Source: Planomonospora sp. ID82291
GTDB lineage: Bacteria > Actinomycetota > Actinomycetes > Streptosporangiales > Streptosporangiaceae
Direction of reading: 5' to 3'
Length of the DNA: 64,000 nt
Assembly: GCF_015711645.1 (NCBI RefSeq)
Contig: NZ_JABTEX010000007.1
Span: 1 to 64,000 of the forward strand
Shown: positions 8,076 to 16,458 of the stretch, in pieces
How the letters are laid out: the number at the start of each line of letters is the position of its first letter
Numbering within the stretch: the first letter of the stretch is position 1
Notes under the pieces: generated by a model
What the model was told of the DNA's origin: nothing
The model's database searches: none
What the model saw: the letters and a program-made list of their open reading frames with translations, nothing else
Position numbers and translations under genes: made by a program

Positions 8076-8724
8076 GACCGTCCTGCGCGGAACGGACACC
8101 CGCACCTTCAGCGCCGCCCGCTTCGCCACCGACTTCGGCGTCACCACGAACGTGCCGGCCGAGGTCATGGACGGGGTCCGCGCCGAGGCGCGGGCCGCGG
8201 GATACGCCGCGGGCTGGGCCCAGGGACTGGAGGAGGCGCGCCGCAACACCGCCGCCGAGCACCGGGACGAGGCCGAGCGCGTCGCGCGGGCCGAGGCCCG
8301 GAAGATCGCCCGGCTGGAGAGCGCGCTGACCGCGATCGCCGCCTCGGCCGCCCGGCTGGAGCAGCAGACGGCCCCCGGCGCCGCCGAGCTCGAGGACCTC
8401 GTCGTGCAGACGGCCTTCGCGATCGCCGAGGCGGTGCTCGGCCGGGAGGTCGCGCACAGCCCCGAGCCCGGCCGCGAGGCCCTGGCCCGGGCCCTGGAGC
8501 TGGTGCCGGAGAGCCGTCCCGTGCTCGTCCGGCTCAGCCCCTCCGACCACGCCGCCATGGTCGGCGCCGGACAGAACACCTTCGAGGTCGACGGCCGCAG
8601 CGTGACCATGGTCGTCGACCCCCGCCTCAAGCCCGGCGACGCCGTCGCCGAGTGCGACGCCACCTCCGTGGACGCGCGCCTGAGCGCCGCCGTACAGCGA
8701 GTCAAGGAGGCCCTGGGCCTGTGA
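8059..8724 (+). CDS. fliH: Flagellar export stator FliH
   Basis: 221 aa. It shows the typical FliH layout: a short N-terminus, a long charged coiled coil (about residues 40-110) and a C-terminal domain (EDLVVQTAFAIAEAVLGREV, then KPGDAVAECDATSVDARL) like V/F-type ATPase E subunits. It holds FliI in the cytoplasm. ATG 8059 lies inside the fliG 3' end, and the stop overlaps the fliI GTG start. Confidence 0.9.
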   Translation: MSSSPETVLRGTDTRTFSAARFATDFGVTTNVPAEVMDGVRAEARAAGYAAGWAQGLEEARRNTAAEHRDEAERVARAEARKIARLESALTAIAASAARLEQQTAPGAAELEDLVVQTAFAIAEAVLGREVAHSPEPGREALARALELVPESRPVLVRLSPSDHAAMVGAGQNTFEVDGRSVTMVVDPRLKPGDAVAECDATSVDARLSAAVQRVKEALGL

Positions 8725-10028
8725 TCTCCGCCACCATCGACACCCGCCTCCGGGCGGCCGTCGCCGCCGCGCGGCCCCGCGCGACCGGCCGCGTCGCGGC
8801 CGTCGTCGGCCTCTCGGTCGACGTGGAGGGCGTGTCCGGCAGAGTGGGCGACCTGGTCGTCCTCGGCGACGGCCCCGCGGCCGTCCCGGCCGAGGTGGTG
8901 GCCCTGTCCGGCGGGCGGCTCAGCTGCCTGCCGCTGGGTTCGCTGACCGGCATCGGCGTGGGCAGCCCCGTCACCGCCACCGGCGACGCGCTGCGCGTCC
9001 CGGTCGGCGAGGCGCTGCGCGGACGCGTCCTCGACGGCCTCGGCCGGCCGCTCGACGGCGGCCCCTCGCTGGCCGGCCTGGAGATGGTCCCGGTGGAGAA
9101 CGAGCCGCCGCCCGCCCTGCAGCGCCGCCGCATCCTGGAGCCGATGCCGCTGGGCGTGCGGGCCATGGACACCATGATCACGGCCGGGCGCGGGCAGCGC
9201 CTGGGCATCTTCGCCGGTTCCGGCGTCGGCAAGTCCAGCCTGATGTCCATGATCACCCGCGGCACCGAGGCGGAGATCACCGTCGTGGCGCTGGTCGGCG
9301 AGCGCGGCCGGGAGGTCCGGGAGTTCATCGAGAACGACCTGGGCCCCGAGGGCCTGGCCCGCTCCGTCGTGGTCGTGGCCACCTCCGACCAGCCGCCGAT
9401 GGTGCGCCTGCGCGCCTGCTTCACCGCCACCCGGATCGCCGAGTGGTTCCGCGACCAGGGCCGCGACGCGCTGCTGCTGATGGACAGCCTCACCCGGGCC
9501 GCCATGGCCCAGCGCGAGGTCGGCCTGTCGGCGGGCGAGCCCCCGGCGACCCGCGGCTACCCGCCGTCGGTGTTCGCGATGCTCCCCCGGCTGCTGGAGC
9601 GGGCCGGGCCCGGGATCGACGGCAGCATCACCGGCCTGTACACCGTCCTCGTCGACGGCGACGACCACAACGAGCCGATCGCCGACGCGGCGCGCTCGAT
9701 CCTCGACGGCCACGTCGTGCTCGACCGGCGCCTGGCCACCGCCGGGCACTTCCCGACGATCGACGTGCTGGAGTCGGTCTCCCGCGTCGCCGGGGCGGTG
9801 ACCAGCCGCGAGCAGCGCGCCGACGCCATCGCGCTGCGCCGCATCCTCGCCGCCCACCGCGACGTCCGCGAACTGGTGGAGATCGGCGCGTACGTGCCCG
9901 GCACCAACCCGGACGCGGACCTGGCCCGCGCGCTGTGGCCGCGGATCGAGGCGTTCCTCCGCCAGGACATGGAGGAGCAGACCACGGCGGCGCAGGCCTG
10001 GGAGGGACTCCGGTCCCTGCTGGCCTGA
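8721..10028 (+). CDS. fliI: Flagellum-specific export ATPase FliI
   Basis: 435 aa from GTG 8721, which has AAGGAGG ten bases upstream and overlaps the fliH stop. An upstream ATG in the same frame would intrude deeply into fliH and lacks a good site. Walker A is GSGVGKSS (about 166-173), Walker B is DALLLMDSLTR, and the F1-beta-like stretch GEPPATRGYPPSVF is present. It powers substrate unfolding at the export gate with FliH and FliJ. Confidence 0.95.
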   Translation: MISATIDTRLRAAVAAARPRATGRVAAVVGLSVDVEGVSGRVGDLVVLGDGPAAVPAEVVALSGGRLSCLPLGSLTGIGVGSPVTATGDALRVPVGEALRGRVLDGLGRPLDGGPSLAGLEMVPVENEPPPALQRRRILEPMPLGVRAMDTMITAGRGQRLGIFAGSGVGKSSLMSMITRGTEAEITVVALVGERGREVREFIENDLGPEGLARSVVVVATSDQPPMVRLRACFTATRIAEWFRDQGRDALLLMDSLTRAAMAQREVGLSAGEPPATRGYPPSVFAMLPRLLERAGPGIDGSITGLYTVLVDGDDHNEPIADAARSILDGHVVLDRRLATAGHFPTIDVLESVSRVAGAVTSREQRADAIALRRILAAHRDVRELVEIGAYVPGTNPDADLARALWPRIEAFLRQDMEEQTTAAQAWEGLRSLLA

Positions 10029-10171
10029 GGCGGGACGGCGCCGTGCCCCTCCGCCCCGGTACGGCCTCCCCGGCGGGTCTCCTGCCGAGACCTCCGGCGC
10101 AGACCTCCGGTAGAGACCTCCCCGCATGACCGACTCCCCCGGCCGGAACCCGGCAGCCAAGGAGATTTGAG

Positions 10172-10606
10172 ATGAGCCCACGTTTCCGTCTGTCGTCGAT
10201 CCTGCGGGCCCGCAGGGCCCAGGAGGACGCCGCCAAGGGCGGGGTGGCCCGCGCCCGCGCCGCGGCCGGGGCCGCCGACCGCGAGGTCGAGGCGAAGGAG
10301 ACCGAGCTGCAGGGCCGGATGATCACACCGGTCCCGTCCGACGCCGCCGCGTTCGTCGCGGCGATGGCCGCGCGCCGCGCGGTGGCCGGGGAGCTCTCGC
10401 TCAAGATGCAGAAGGCCGAGGAGGCCGCGCAGCGGGTCGGCGCCGGCGTGGAGGCCTGGAGCGCCGCCTCCCAGCGCCGCCGCATGGTGGACAAGCTCGC
10501 CGAGCGCCACCAGGCCGCCCTGCGGCAGGCCGACGCGGCGGCCGACCAGCGCGCCGTGGACGACCTCCCGCTCCGCCGCCGCACCGACCGGGAGAACGGC
10601 CGATGA
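10172..10606 (+). CDS. fliJ: Flagellar export chaperone FliJ
   Basis: 144 aa, entirely alpha-helical and charged, as expected for FliJ, whose two-helix coiled coil enters the FliI hexamer like the F1 gamma subunit. It begins FRLSSILRARRAQEDAAKG, matching the family start. Sequence conservation in FliJ is weak, so the call rests on size, composition and its place after fliI. AAGGAG precedes ATG 10172. The 143-bp gap before it carries three AGACCTCC direct repeats. The stop overlaps the next gene. Confidence 0.82.
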   Translation: MSPRFRLSSILRARRAQEDAAKGGVARARAAAGAADREVEAKETELQGRMITPVPSDAAAFVAAMAARRAVAGELSLKMQKAEEAAQRVGAGVEAWSAASQRRRMVDKLAERHQAALRQADAAADQRAVDDLPLRRRTDRENGR

Positions 10607-11589
10607 GCCTCATGGACATCGTGGCGCGGATCGGCCGGCTGGAGGCCCAGTTCGGTACGGTCACCTCCGCCGGCTCCGCCGCCTCGGCGGCCGACTTCGC
10701 CGCGGCGCTGAAGACGGCCCGGCAGACCGGCGCGCCCTCCGGGACCGCCGCCTCCGCCGGAACCGGGCAGACCGGCCAGGCGGCGCAGACCGAGCAGGCG
10801 GCGCAGGGAACCCGGGCCGCCTCCGCGGCGGGCGCGGTCACCGGCGGCTCCACCGGCGGGGTCACCGGCCAGGACGTCGTCGACCAGGCCCGCAGGTACC
10901 TCGGCATCCCCTACCTGTGGGGCGGCACGGACCCCGAGCGGGGCCTCGACTGCTCCGGACTGGTCCAGCTCGTCTACAAGAAGCTGGGCGTCTCCCTGCC
11001 GCGCGTCTCGCAGGACCAGCAGAACGAGGGCCGCAGCGTCCCCAGCCTGAAGCAGGCCCGGCCGGGCGACCTGCTGACCTTCGGCTCGCCCGCGACGCAC
11101 ATCGGCATCTACATCGGCGACGGCAAGATGCTGCACGCCCCGCGCACCGGCGACGTCGTCAAGATCGTCGACATGGACGACTACTACCGTAAGCCCACCG
11201 ACATCCGCCGCATCCTGAGCGACGAGGCCGCGGGCGCCGCCCGCGCGGCCACGGCCCGGCCCGCCACGGCCGCCGCGGTCACGCCTACGGCCGCCGCGGT
11301 CACGCCCACCGCCACTGCGATCCCGGCCTCGCTCGCGGGCGTCCTGTCACCGGCGGGCACGCCGTCCGGGACCGGCGCGGGAACGGCCCTGAACGCCGCG
11401 CTGTCGGCCGCGATGCAGGCCGGGTACGGCGCCGGCCCGACGAGTTTCAGCGGATCGAGCGGTTTGCCGCAGATCTCGGCCGGCGCTGCCGATGGGCTGG
11501 GCAACGGCCTGTTCGATCCCGCCCAGGCCTACATCCGGACCATCCAGCCGGTCATGAACGGCCTCGGACAGCAGGAGATGCGATCTTGA
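10603..11589 (+). CDS. NlpC/P60 (C40) peptidoglycan hydrolase in flagellar operon
   Basis: 328 aa. The N-terminal helix (DIVARIGRLEAQF, then ADFAAALKTAR) matches the start of the M15-like protein at 3403-4134. The NlpC/P60 domain spans about 85-210: VVDQARRYLGIPYLWGG, catalytic C117 in DCSG, H166 in THIGIYIG and H178. A Pro/Ala/Thr tail follows, and the last 50 residues are helical. No Sec signal is seen. It sits where other lineages place a rod-penetrating muramidase (FlgJ-like), so local wall opening for the rod is the likely role. Confidence 0.85.
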   Translation: MSLMDIVARIGRLEAQFGTVTSAGSAASAADFAAALKTARQTGAPSGTAASAGTGQTGQAAQTEQAAQGTRAASAAGAVTGGSTGGVTGQDVVDQARRYLGIPYLWGGTDPERGLDCSGLVQLVYKKLGVSLPRVSQDQQNEGRSVPSLKQARPGDLLTFGSPATHIGIYIGDGKMLHAPRTGDVVKIVDMDDYYRKPTDIRRILSDEAAGAARAATARPATAAAVTPTAAAVTPTATAIPASLAGVLSPAGTPSGTGAGTALNAALSAAMQAGYGAGPTSFSGSSGLPQISAGAADGLGNGLFDPAQAYIRTIQPVMNGLGQQEMRS

Positions 11590-12818
11590 CCGTGCCTTCG
11601 ATCCCCCTGGCGGGGAGTCCGTCCGCGATGACGGCTCCCTCCGGTGAGGGGCAGACGGGCCAGAGCGGGGCCGGTGACGCGTTCGCGGCCCTCTTCGCCC
11701 TGCTCGCGGCCGGAGGTCCCCTGCCCCCGGGCGTCCTGCCCGTTCCCGGCGGCTCGGGCGGCTCCGACGGTGCCGCCCAGACGACCCCGGCGGCACCGGT
11801 CGGCGGCCCGCTCACCGCGCAGGCCCTGCTCGCCGTCCAGATGCAGACCCGGCTCCAGGCGCAGCAGGCCGGGACCGACCTCGCCGTCCCGGCCCCGCCG
11901 AACCTCCAGGGCCAGGCCGTACCGGCGCAGGCCCCGTCGTTCGCACTCCCGCTCCCGCAGACCGCGGCCTTCCCTGCCGGTACGGCGGGCGAGACGGCGA
12001 CCGCCCTCACCGCCCCCCTCGCGCCCGCCGGTGCCCCCACCGGCGCGGAGACCCTCGCGTCCGCCGTCCAGACGGCTCTCTCCGCCGCGACGACGGACGC
12101 CACCGCCGGTACCGCCGCCGAGCCCGGCGCCGCCGTGGACGCCCCGGCGGGCACTCCGGCGCCGCAGGACATCCCGGATCAGGCCGTCGCCGCGGCGGCC
12201 GCGGGCTCCGGCGCGGGCGCCTCCACCGGCGAGGACGCCTCCCGCCGCTCCGGCACCGGCGCGGCCGAGGCGACCGGCGCGGCCGGGCAGGCCGTCCCCC
12301 AGGCCACCGCCACGACGCAGGTGACGGGGCCGGAGCGGGTCTCCGCGCCCGCCCCCCAGCAGCCCGCCCCGCCCGCCTCCCAGATCGCCGTCCACGTGCT
12401 GCCGCTCCGCCAGGACCCGGACGGCATCCACCGGCTCACCGTCCACCTGCACCCCGCCGACCTCGGCCCGGTCAGCGTCGTCGCCGAACTGCGCAACGGC
12501 GCCGTGCACCTGCAGCTCGCCGGGACCAGCGACGGCGCCTTCGACGCGCTGCGCTCGGCCCTGCCCTCGCTCCGCCAGGAACTGGAGGAGGGCGGGTTCT
12601 CCGCCTGCACCCTGGACCTGCAGCGCGAGGCCCCGGGCGACGGCCGCCGGCCCGGCGAGCAGACCCAGCAGTTCTCCGAGCAGGGACACCGGGGCCAGGC
12701 CGCCTCCGGTCCCGCCGCGACGGGCCGCGCCGGGGACGCCTACCAGAACGCCCCCGCGCCCGCCGCCGGCCTCCCCGCCGACGGACCGGGCTCCCGCATG
12801 CTCAACGTCCGCCTGTAG
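11586..12818 (+). CDS. fliK: Flagellar hook-length control protein FliK
   Basis: 410 aa with a long Ala/Pro/Gly-rich ruler region and a conserved C-terminal Flg_hook domain (about 260-350: LHPADLGPVSVVAEL, then ALPSLRQELEEGGF). FliK measures hook length and triggers the FlhB specificity switch. The start is TTG 11586, overlapping the upstream stop, with AGGAG eight bases before; GTG 11592 is an alternative. Confidence 0.88.
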   Translation: MTVPSIPLAGSPSAMTAPSGEGQTGQSGAGDAFAALFALLAAGGPLPPGVLPVPGGSGGSDGAAQTTPAAPVGGPLTAQALLAVQMQTRLQAQQAGTDLAVPAPPNLQGQAVPAQAPSFALPLPQTAAFPAGTAGETATALTAPLAPAGAPTGAETLASAVQTALSAATTDATAGTAAEPGAAVDAPAGTPAPQDIPDQAVAAAAAGSGAGASTGEDASRRSGTGAAEATGAAGQAVPQATATTQVTGPERVSAPAPQQPAPPASQIAVHVLPLRQDPDGIHRLTVHLHPADLGPVSVVAELRNGAVHLQLAGTSDGAFDALRSALPSLRQELEEGGFSACTLDLQREAPGDGRRPGEQTQQFSEQGHRGQAASGPAATGRAGDAYQNAPAPAAGLPADGPGSRMLNVRL

Positions 12819-12854
12819 CACCGCCTCTCGCAGGGAATCCGGAGGAATCCGTAC

Positions 12855-13319
12855 GTGACCACCATCAGCGGCGCCGCCACCACCGGCGCCGCCGCCACCA
12901 CCGCGACCGGCGCGACCACCGCGACCGGCGCGTCGAGCGGCGGCAACCGGCTCGACAAGGACACGTTCCTGAAGCTCCTGGTGGCCCAGATGCGCTACCA
13001 GGACCCGAGCAACCCCACCGACACCTCCGCGTTCATGTCGCAGACCGCGCAGTTCACCGAGGTGGAGCGGATGGAGGAGCTCGTCAAGCAGCAGGGCGAA
13101 CTGCTGGCGGCCCAGCTGCGCCTGTCGGCCAGCGGCCTGGTCGGCAAGACCGTCGGCTACACCGGACCAGACGGCACGGACGCCGTCGGTGTGGTCACCT
13201 CAGCCTCCTTCGGCAGCGCCCCGACCCTGCGGGTCGGGAACACGGACGTACCGCTGTCCTCGGTCAAGGAAGTCACCAGCGCCGTCCCGGGCGGCACCGA
13301 ATCCACCGAAGGAAAGTGA
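12855..13319 (+). CDS. flgD: Flagellar hook-cap scaffold FlgD
   Basis: 154 aa. After a Thr/Ala/Gly leader comes the FlgD N-terminal block LDKDTFLKLLVAQMRYQDP, then SQTAQFTEVERMEEL, followed by a short C-terminal beta region. It caps the growing hook. It lacks the larger FlgD-Ig/Tudor C-terminal part of enteric FlgD, as in many Gram-positives. GTG 12855 has GGAGGA at 12,841. One base separates it from flgE. Confidence 0.93.
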   Translation: MTTISGAATTGAAATTATGATTATGASSGGNRLDKDTFLKLLVAQMRYQDPSNPTDTSAFMSQTAQFTEVERMEELVKQQGELLAAQLRLSASGLVGKTVGYTGPDGTDAVGVVTSASFGSAPTLRVGNTDVPLSSVKEVTSAVPGGTESTEGK

Positions 13320-13320
13320 C

Positions 13321-14160
13321 ATGCTCCGCTCCCTGTACTCCGGCATCAGCGGCCTCCGCGTCCACCAGACGATGATGGACGTCACCGGCAACAACATCGC
13401 CAACGTCAACACCACCGGCTTCAAGGGCTCCCAGACCGTCTTCCAGGACACCCTCAGCCAGATGATGCAGGCCGCGGGCGCGCCGCAGACCGGCACCCCC
13501 GGCGCCGGCGGCACCAACCCGGCCCAGGTCGGCCTGGGCGTGCGCCTGGCCGGCGTGCAGACCAACTTCGGTCAGGGCGCCGCGCAGACCACCGGGCGCA
13601 ACCTCGACCTGATGGTCCAGGGCGACGGCTTCTTCGCCGTGCAGAAGGGCAACGAGCAGCTCTACACCCGCTCGGGCGCGTTCAACTTCGACGCCAACGG
13701 CGCCATGGTGACCACCGACGGCAACTTCGTGCTCGGCTGGAACGCCGCGACCGGCAACGTGCCGGTCCCCCCCACCGGCGCTCCGGAGCCGATCATGCTC
13801 CCCGGCGACGTGGAGTCCTTCACCATCTCCCCCGACGGCTCGATGGTCGGCGTGCTCGCCGACGGCACCAAGCGCACGTTCGCGCAGGTCTCCATGGCGA
13901 ACTTCGTCAACCCGGGCGGTCTGGAGAAGGCCGGCGGCTCGACCTACCGCTCCACCGTCAACTCCGGCGACGCCACCATCGGCACCGCGGGCACCGGCGG
14001 CATGGGCGCCCTGCAGACCGGCGCGCTGGAGATGTCCAACGTCGACCTCGGCCAGGAGTTCACCAACCTGATCATCGCCCAGCGCGGTTTCCAGGCCAAC
14101 ACCAAGGTCATCAGCACCTCCGACGAGCTGCTGAACGACCTGGTCAACCTCAAGCGCTAG
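13321..14160 (+). CDS. flgE: Flagellar hook protein FlgE (short, Gram-positive type)
   Basis: 279 aa from ATG 13321. It starts MLRSLYSGISGLRVHQ and has VTGNNIANVNTTGFKGS, followed by the hook core (DLMVQGDGFFAVQ) and the C-terminal flagellin-like helix (SNVDLGQEFTNLIIAQRGFQANTKVI). At 279 residues it is close to FlgG in length; the position directly after flgD favours hook protein, but FlgG nomenclature cannot be excluded. A hairpin terminator ends this operon half. Confidence 0.9.
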   Translation: MLRSLYSGISGLRVHQTMMDVTGNNIANVNTTGFKGSQTVFQDTLSQMMQAAGAPQTGTPGAGGTNPAQVGLGVRLAGVQTNFGQGAAQTTGRNLDLMVQGDGFFAVQKGNEQLYTRSGAFNFDANGAMVTTDGNFVLGWNAATGNVPVPPTGAPEPIMLPGDVESFTISPDGSMVGVLADGTKRTFAQVSMANFVNPGGLEKAGGSTYRSTVNSGDATIGTAGTGGMGALQTGALEMSNVDLGQEFTNLIIAQRGFQANTKVISTSDELLNDLVNLKR

Positions 14161-14192
14161 GCGCTCCCCGCCCTCGGGGCGGGCCCGCCGTG

Positions 14193-14232
14193 AAGGTCCC
14201 GGGACGCGGAAACGACCGCGCCCCGGGACCTT
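14193..14232 (+). terminator. Intrinsic terminator after flgE
   Basis: AAGGTCCCGGG (14193-14203) pairs with CCCGGGACCTT (14222-14232). Internal CGCGG/CCGCG extends the stem around an AAACGA loop, followed by TCG. Confidence 0.75.
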
Positions 14233-14278
14233 TCGCGTTCGAGCGGCCACGTGGACCTGTGGCGACGGTCAGGAGTTC

Positions 14279-14707
14279 TCACGGCCCCGGGTCGGCGATC
14301 TCGATGACGTGCAGCGGATCGTCCAAAGCGCGGGACGGCTCCTGCCATTTGTCGTGGTCGAGGGTGAGGATGGGGCAGACCGACACGTTCGCGATGGCAG
14401 CGGTATGGGCGTCGAATGCGTCCAGCCCGGTCCTGGCGATGACATCGGCCAAGGCGACGGCCTGCTCGGAGCCCTGTAGCGGGGCCACCATGACGGAGTC
14501 CAGGAGCTCCAGGCCGGTCAGGAGGTCGGCGGCGTCCTCGGTATGGGTGTCGGCGTGGGCACCGGCCATGGCCAGCGCGGGGACGATGACGGGCCAGCCT
14601 TCGGCGTCATAGCCCTGGATGAGGCCGATGAGATCACTGTCGCCGCGGGCGATCTCGATCAGAACGCTCATGTCCAGGATCCGGGGCGTGGGAGTGTGGT
14701 CGCTCAT
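14279..14707 (-). CDS. PIN-domain ribonuclease toxin (VapC-like)
   Basis: 142 aa. The N-terminal strand ILDMSVLIEIARGD carries the first PIN aspartate. Later acidic residues (TGLDAFDAHTAAIA and LTLDHDKW) complete the expected metal site, so it probably cleaves RNA. The start ATG overlaps the antitoxin stop (ATGA), so the pair is co-translated. The pair is reversed between flgE and swrD and splits the flagellar series. The 3' end is duplicated as a remnant at 2316-2386. Confidence 0.82.
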   Translation of the reverse strand: MSDHTPTPRILDMSVLIEIARGDSDLIGLIQGYDAEGWPVIVPALAMAGAHADTHTEDAADLLTGLELLDSVMVAPLQGSEQAVALADVIARTGLDAFDAHTAAIANVSVCPILTLDHDKWQEPSRALDDPLHVIEIADPGP

Positions 14708-14943
14708 CCCGGCATCTGACTTTCGATGTGGGCCATCATGCGGGCGACCCGGTCGGGATCGGCATGAGCGGCCCTGGCCTTCAATGCGGCGCGGGCCCGG
14801 CGGTCACGCCGCGCCTTCTCGGCCAAAGCATCCGCGATCGCCGCAGAGACGGAGGTGGCCTTGCCTGCATCGACGAGGTCGTTGACGTATGCCTCAAGAT
14901 GCGGATCGATGGTGATGGTGATCCTGGACTTCTTCGCACTCAT
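14704..14943 (-). CDS. Ribbon-helix-helix antitoxin
   Basis: 79 aa. Residues 6-45 match an RHH fold: the beta strand RITITIDPHLEAYV, then helices with VSAAIADALAEKA. The basic C-terminal tail probably wraps the toxin. It should bind and neutralise the PIN toxin and repress its own promoter, which would lie in 14,944-14,975. Confidence 0.8.
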   Translation of the reverse strand: MSAKKSRITITIDPHLEAYVNDLVDAGKATSVSAAIADALAEKARRDRRARAALKARAAHADPDRVARMMAHIESQMPG

Positions 14944-15012
14944 ACTCGGATCATACTGATCCTTCCGTGTGGCGTCCCGCGCTGTCGAACAAGCGAGCCC
15001 GTAGAGCCCGGG

Positions 15013-15204
15013 TCAGATCGCACGGTCCTGATCTCGTTCGGCCAGCGCGGCGGCGAGGTAGGCAGGGTTCAGGTGGGGATTATGGCGGGCGGCGATGCGG
15101 GCGAAGAGCTGTGCGCGGGATCCGCGCTGTGACGAGACATCGGCCTGCTCGTTGCCGTCCTGTCCGGCGCCGGATTCCGCGCCGGGAGTGATGTCGGGGT
15201 GCAT
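15013..15204 (-). CDS. Small hypothetical protein, 63 aa (uncertain)
   Basis: The C-terminal half (AQLFARIAARHNPHLNPAYL) looks protein-like and codon-biased, but the ATG at 15204 lacks a clear ribosome-binding site. It may be a fragment of a larger gene. The surrounding 14,944-15,298 otherwise holds nothing I can identify except the promoter motif at its right end. Confidence 0.3.
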   Translation of the reverse strand: MHPDITPGAESGAGQDGNEQADVSSQRGSRAQLFARIAARHNPHLNPAYLAAALAERDQDRAI

Positions 15205-15298
15205 CCCTACGTCTTAGCAGCTCTCGCCGATCTCCGGAGCGTGATCGCAGGGGAACGCCGGGCGCCCGAAAGAAGGGACCTCGGTCCCGGTGGTTTCC

Positions 15299-15325
15299 TC
15301 AAGCGGCGCGGCGCACGGCCGATGG
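15299..15325 (+). promoter_or_regulatory. Candidate FliA-type promoter for swrD-mot-fliL
   Basis: TCAA (15299-15302), exactly 15 bases, GCCGATGG (15318-15325), 64 bp before the swrD GTG. This is the best match to the sigma-28 layout in the window. Confidence 0.6.
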
Positions 15326-15388
15326 AAGAGGTGTAACGCGGCCCGGGTACGGCCCGTCGCCCTCTGACGACTGCAAGGACGGACCTCG

Positions 15389-15679
15389 GTGATCCTTCTT
15401 ACGCGCCTCAACGGGCCGGAGTTCGCGCTGAACCCCGACCTGATCGAGCGAGCCGACCAGACCCCCGACACGGTGATCACCCTCGTGGACGGGACGAAGT
15501 ACATCATCGCCGAGTCCCTCAGCGAGTTCCTGGGACGGGTGCGCCGCTACCGCGCGGAGCTGATCGCCGACGCCGAGATCCTCGTCTCCTCGGGCACGCA
15601 CCGCCTTCCCGGCCCCGGCCCCGGTCCCGCCGACGCCGACCAGCAGAGGGTCGTGCGCCTCCACCGTCAGGAGCGCTGA
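15389..15679 (+). CDS. swrD: FlbD/SwrD-family flagellar protein
   Basis: 96 aa. It begins MILLTRLNGPEFALNPDLIE and has TPDTVITLVDGTKYI, the signature of the FlbD/SwrD family, which in Bacillus supports motor torque and precedes motA or fliL. Only the first 65 residues are conserved; the Pro/Gly tail is variable. GTG 15389 follows AAGGAC. Two bases separate it from motA. Confidence 0.85.
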   Translation: MILLTRLNGPEFALNPDLIERADQTPDTVITLVDGTKYIIAESLSEFLGRVRRYRAELIADAEILVSSGTHRLPGPGPGPADADQQRVVRLHRQER

Positions 15680-15681
15680 GC

Positions 15682-16458
15682 ATGGATCCGGCAACCCTGG
15701 CCGGCATCGGCATCGCGGTGGTCTCCATCTTCGTGATGATGATCCTCGAGGGCTCCAACCCGATGTCGATCATGCTGCTGGCCCCGTTGATCCTGGTCTT
15801 CGGCGGCACCTTCGGCGTGGCCATGGCGGGCGGCGTCCTGCGTGACACCACCGGCATCGTCGCCCAGCTGAAGCGCGCCTTCACCGCCAAGCCCGCGGCC
15901 AGCACCGACCTGGTGGACTCGATCGTCAAGCTCTCCGAGCGCGCCCGCCGCGAGGGCCTGCTGGCCCTGGAGGACGCGGTCAAGGAGGTCAAGGACCCGT
16001 TCCTGCGCCGCGGCCTGGAGCTGGCCATCGACGGCACCGACCCCGAGGAGCTCCGGGAGATCCTGGAGGCCGAGGTCGACGCCAAGCGCAAAGAGGACAA
16101 GTCGGGCTCGAAGATCTTCACCGACATGGGCGGCTACGCCCCCACGATCGGCATCATCGGCACCGTGGTCAGCCTGGTCCACGTGCTGGAGAACCTCAGC
16201 GAGCCCGAGAAGCTCGGCCACATGATCGGCGCCGCCTTCGTCGCCACCCTGTGGGGCGTGGCCAGCGCCAACGTGCTCTGGATCCCCATCGGCAACCGCC
16301 TCAAGCGGATCAGCGAGCTCGAATGCTCGCAGATGGAGCTGACCATCGAGGGCATCGCGAACATCCAGGCCGGCACCAACCCGCGCCTGGTCTCGCAGAA
16401 GCTGCGGAGCCTGCTCCCCCCGGGGGAGAGTAGCGCCCAGAAGGCGAAGGCCGCCTGA
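15682..16458 (+). CDS. motA: Flagellar motor stator MotA
   Basis: 258 aa, four transmembrane segments: two near the start (GIGIAVVSIFVMMILEG and IMLLAPLILVFGG) and two after residue 150 (YAPTIGIIGTVVSLVHVL and IGAAFVATLWGVASANVLW). The long cytoplasmic loop contains charged residues (SERARREGLLALEDA) that contact FliG. It works with MotB as an ion channel. The stop overlaps motB. Confidence 0.95.
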   Translation: MDPATLAGIGIAVVSIFVMMILEGSNPMSIMLLAPLILVFGGTFGVAMAGGVLRDTTGIVAQLKRAFTAKPAASTDLVDSIVKLSERARREGLLALEDAVKEVKDPFLRRGLELAIDGTDPEELREILEAEVDAKRKEDKSGSKIFTDMGGYAPTIGIIGTVVSLVHVLENLSEPEKLGHMIGAAFVATLWGVASANVLWIPIGNRLKRISELECSQMELTIEGIANIQAGTNPRLVSQKLRSLLPPGESSAQKAKAA

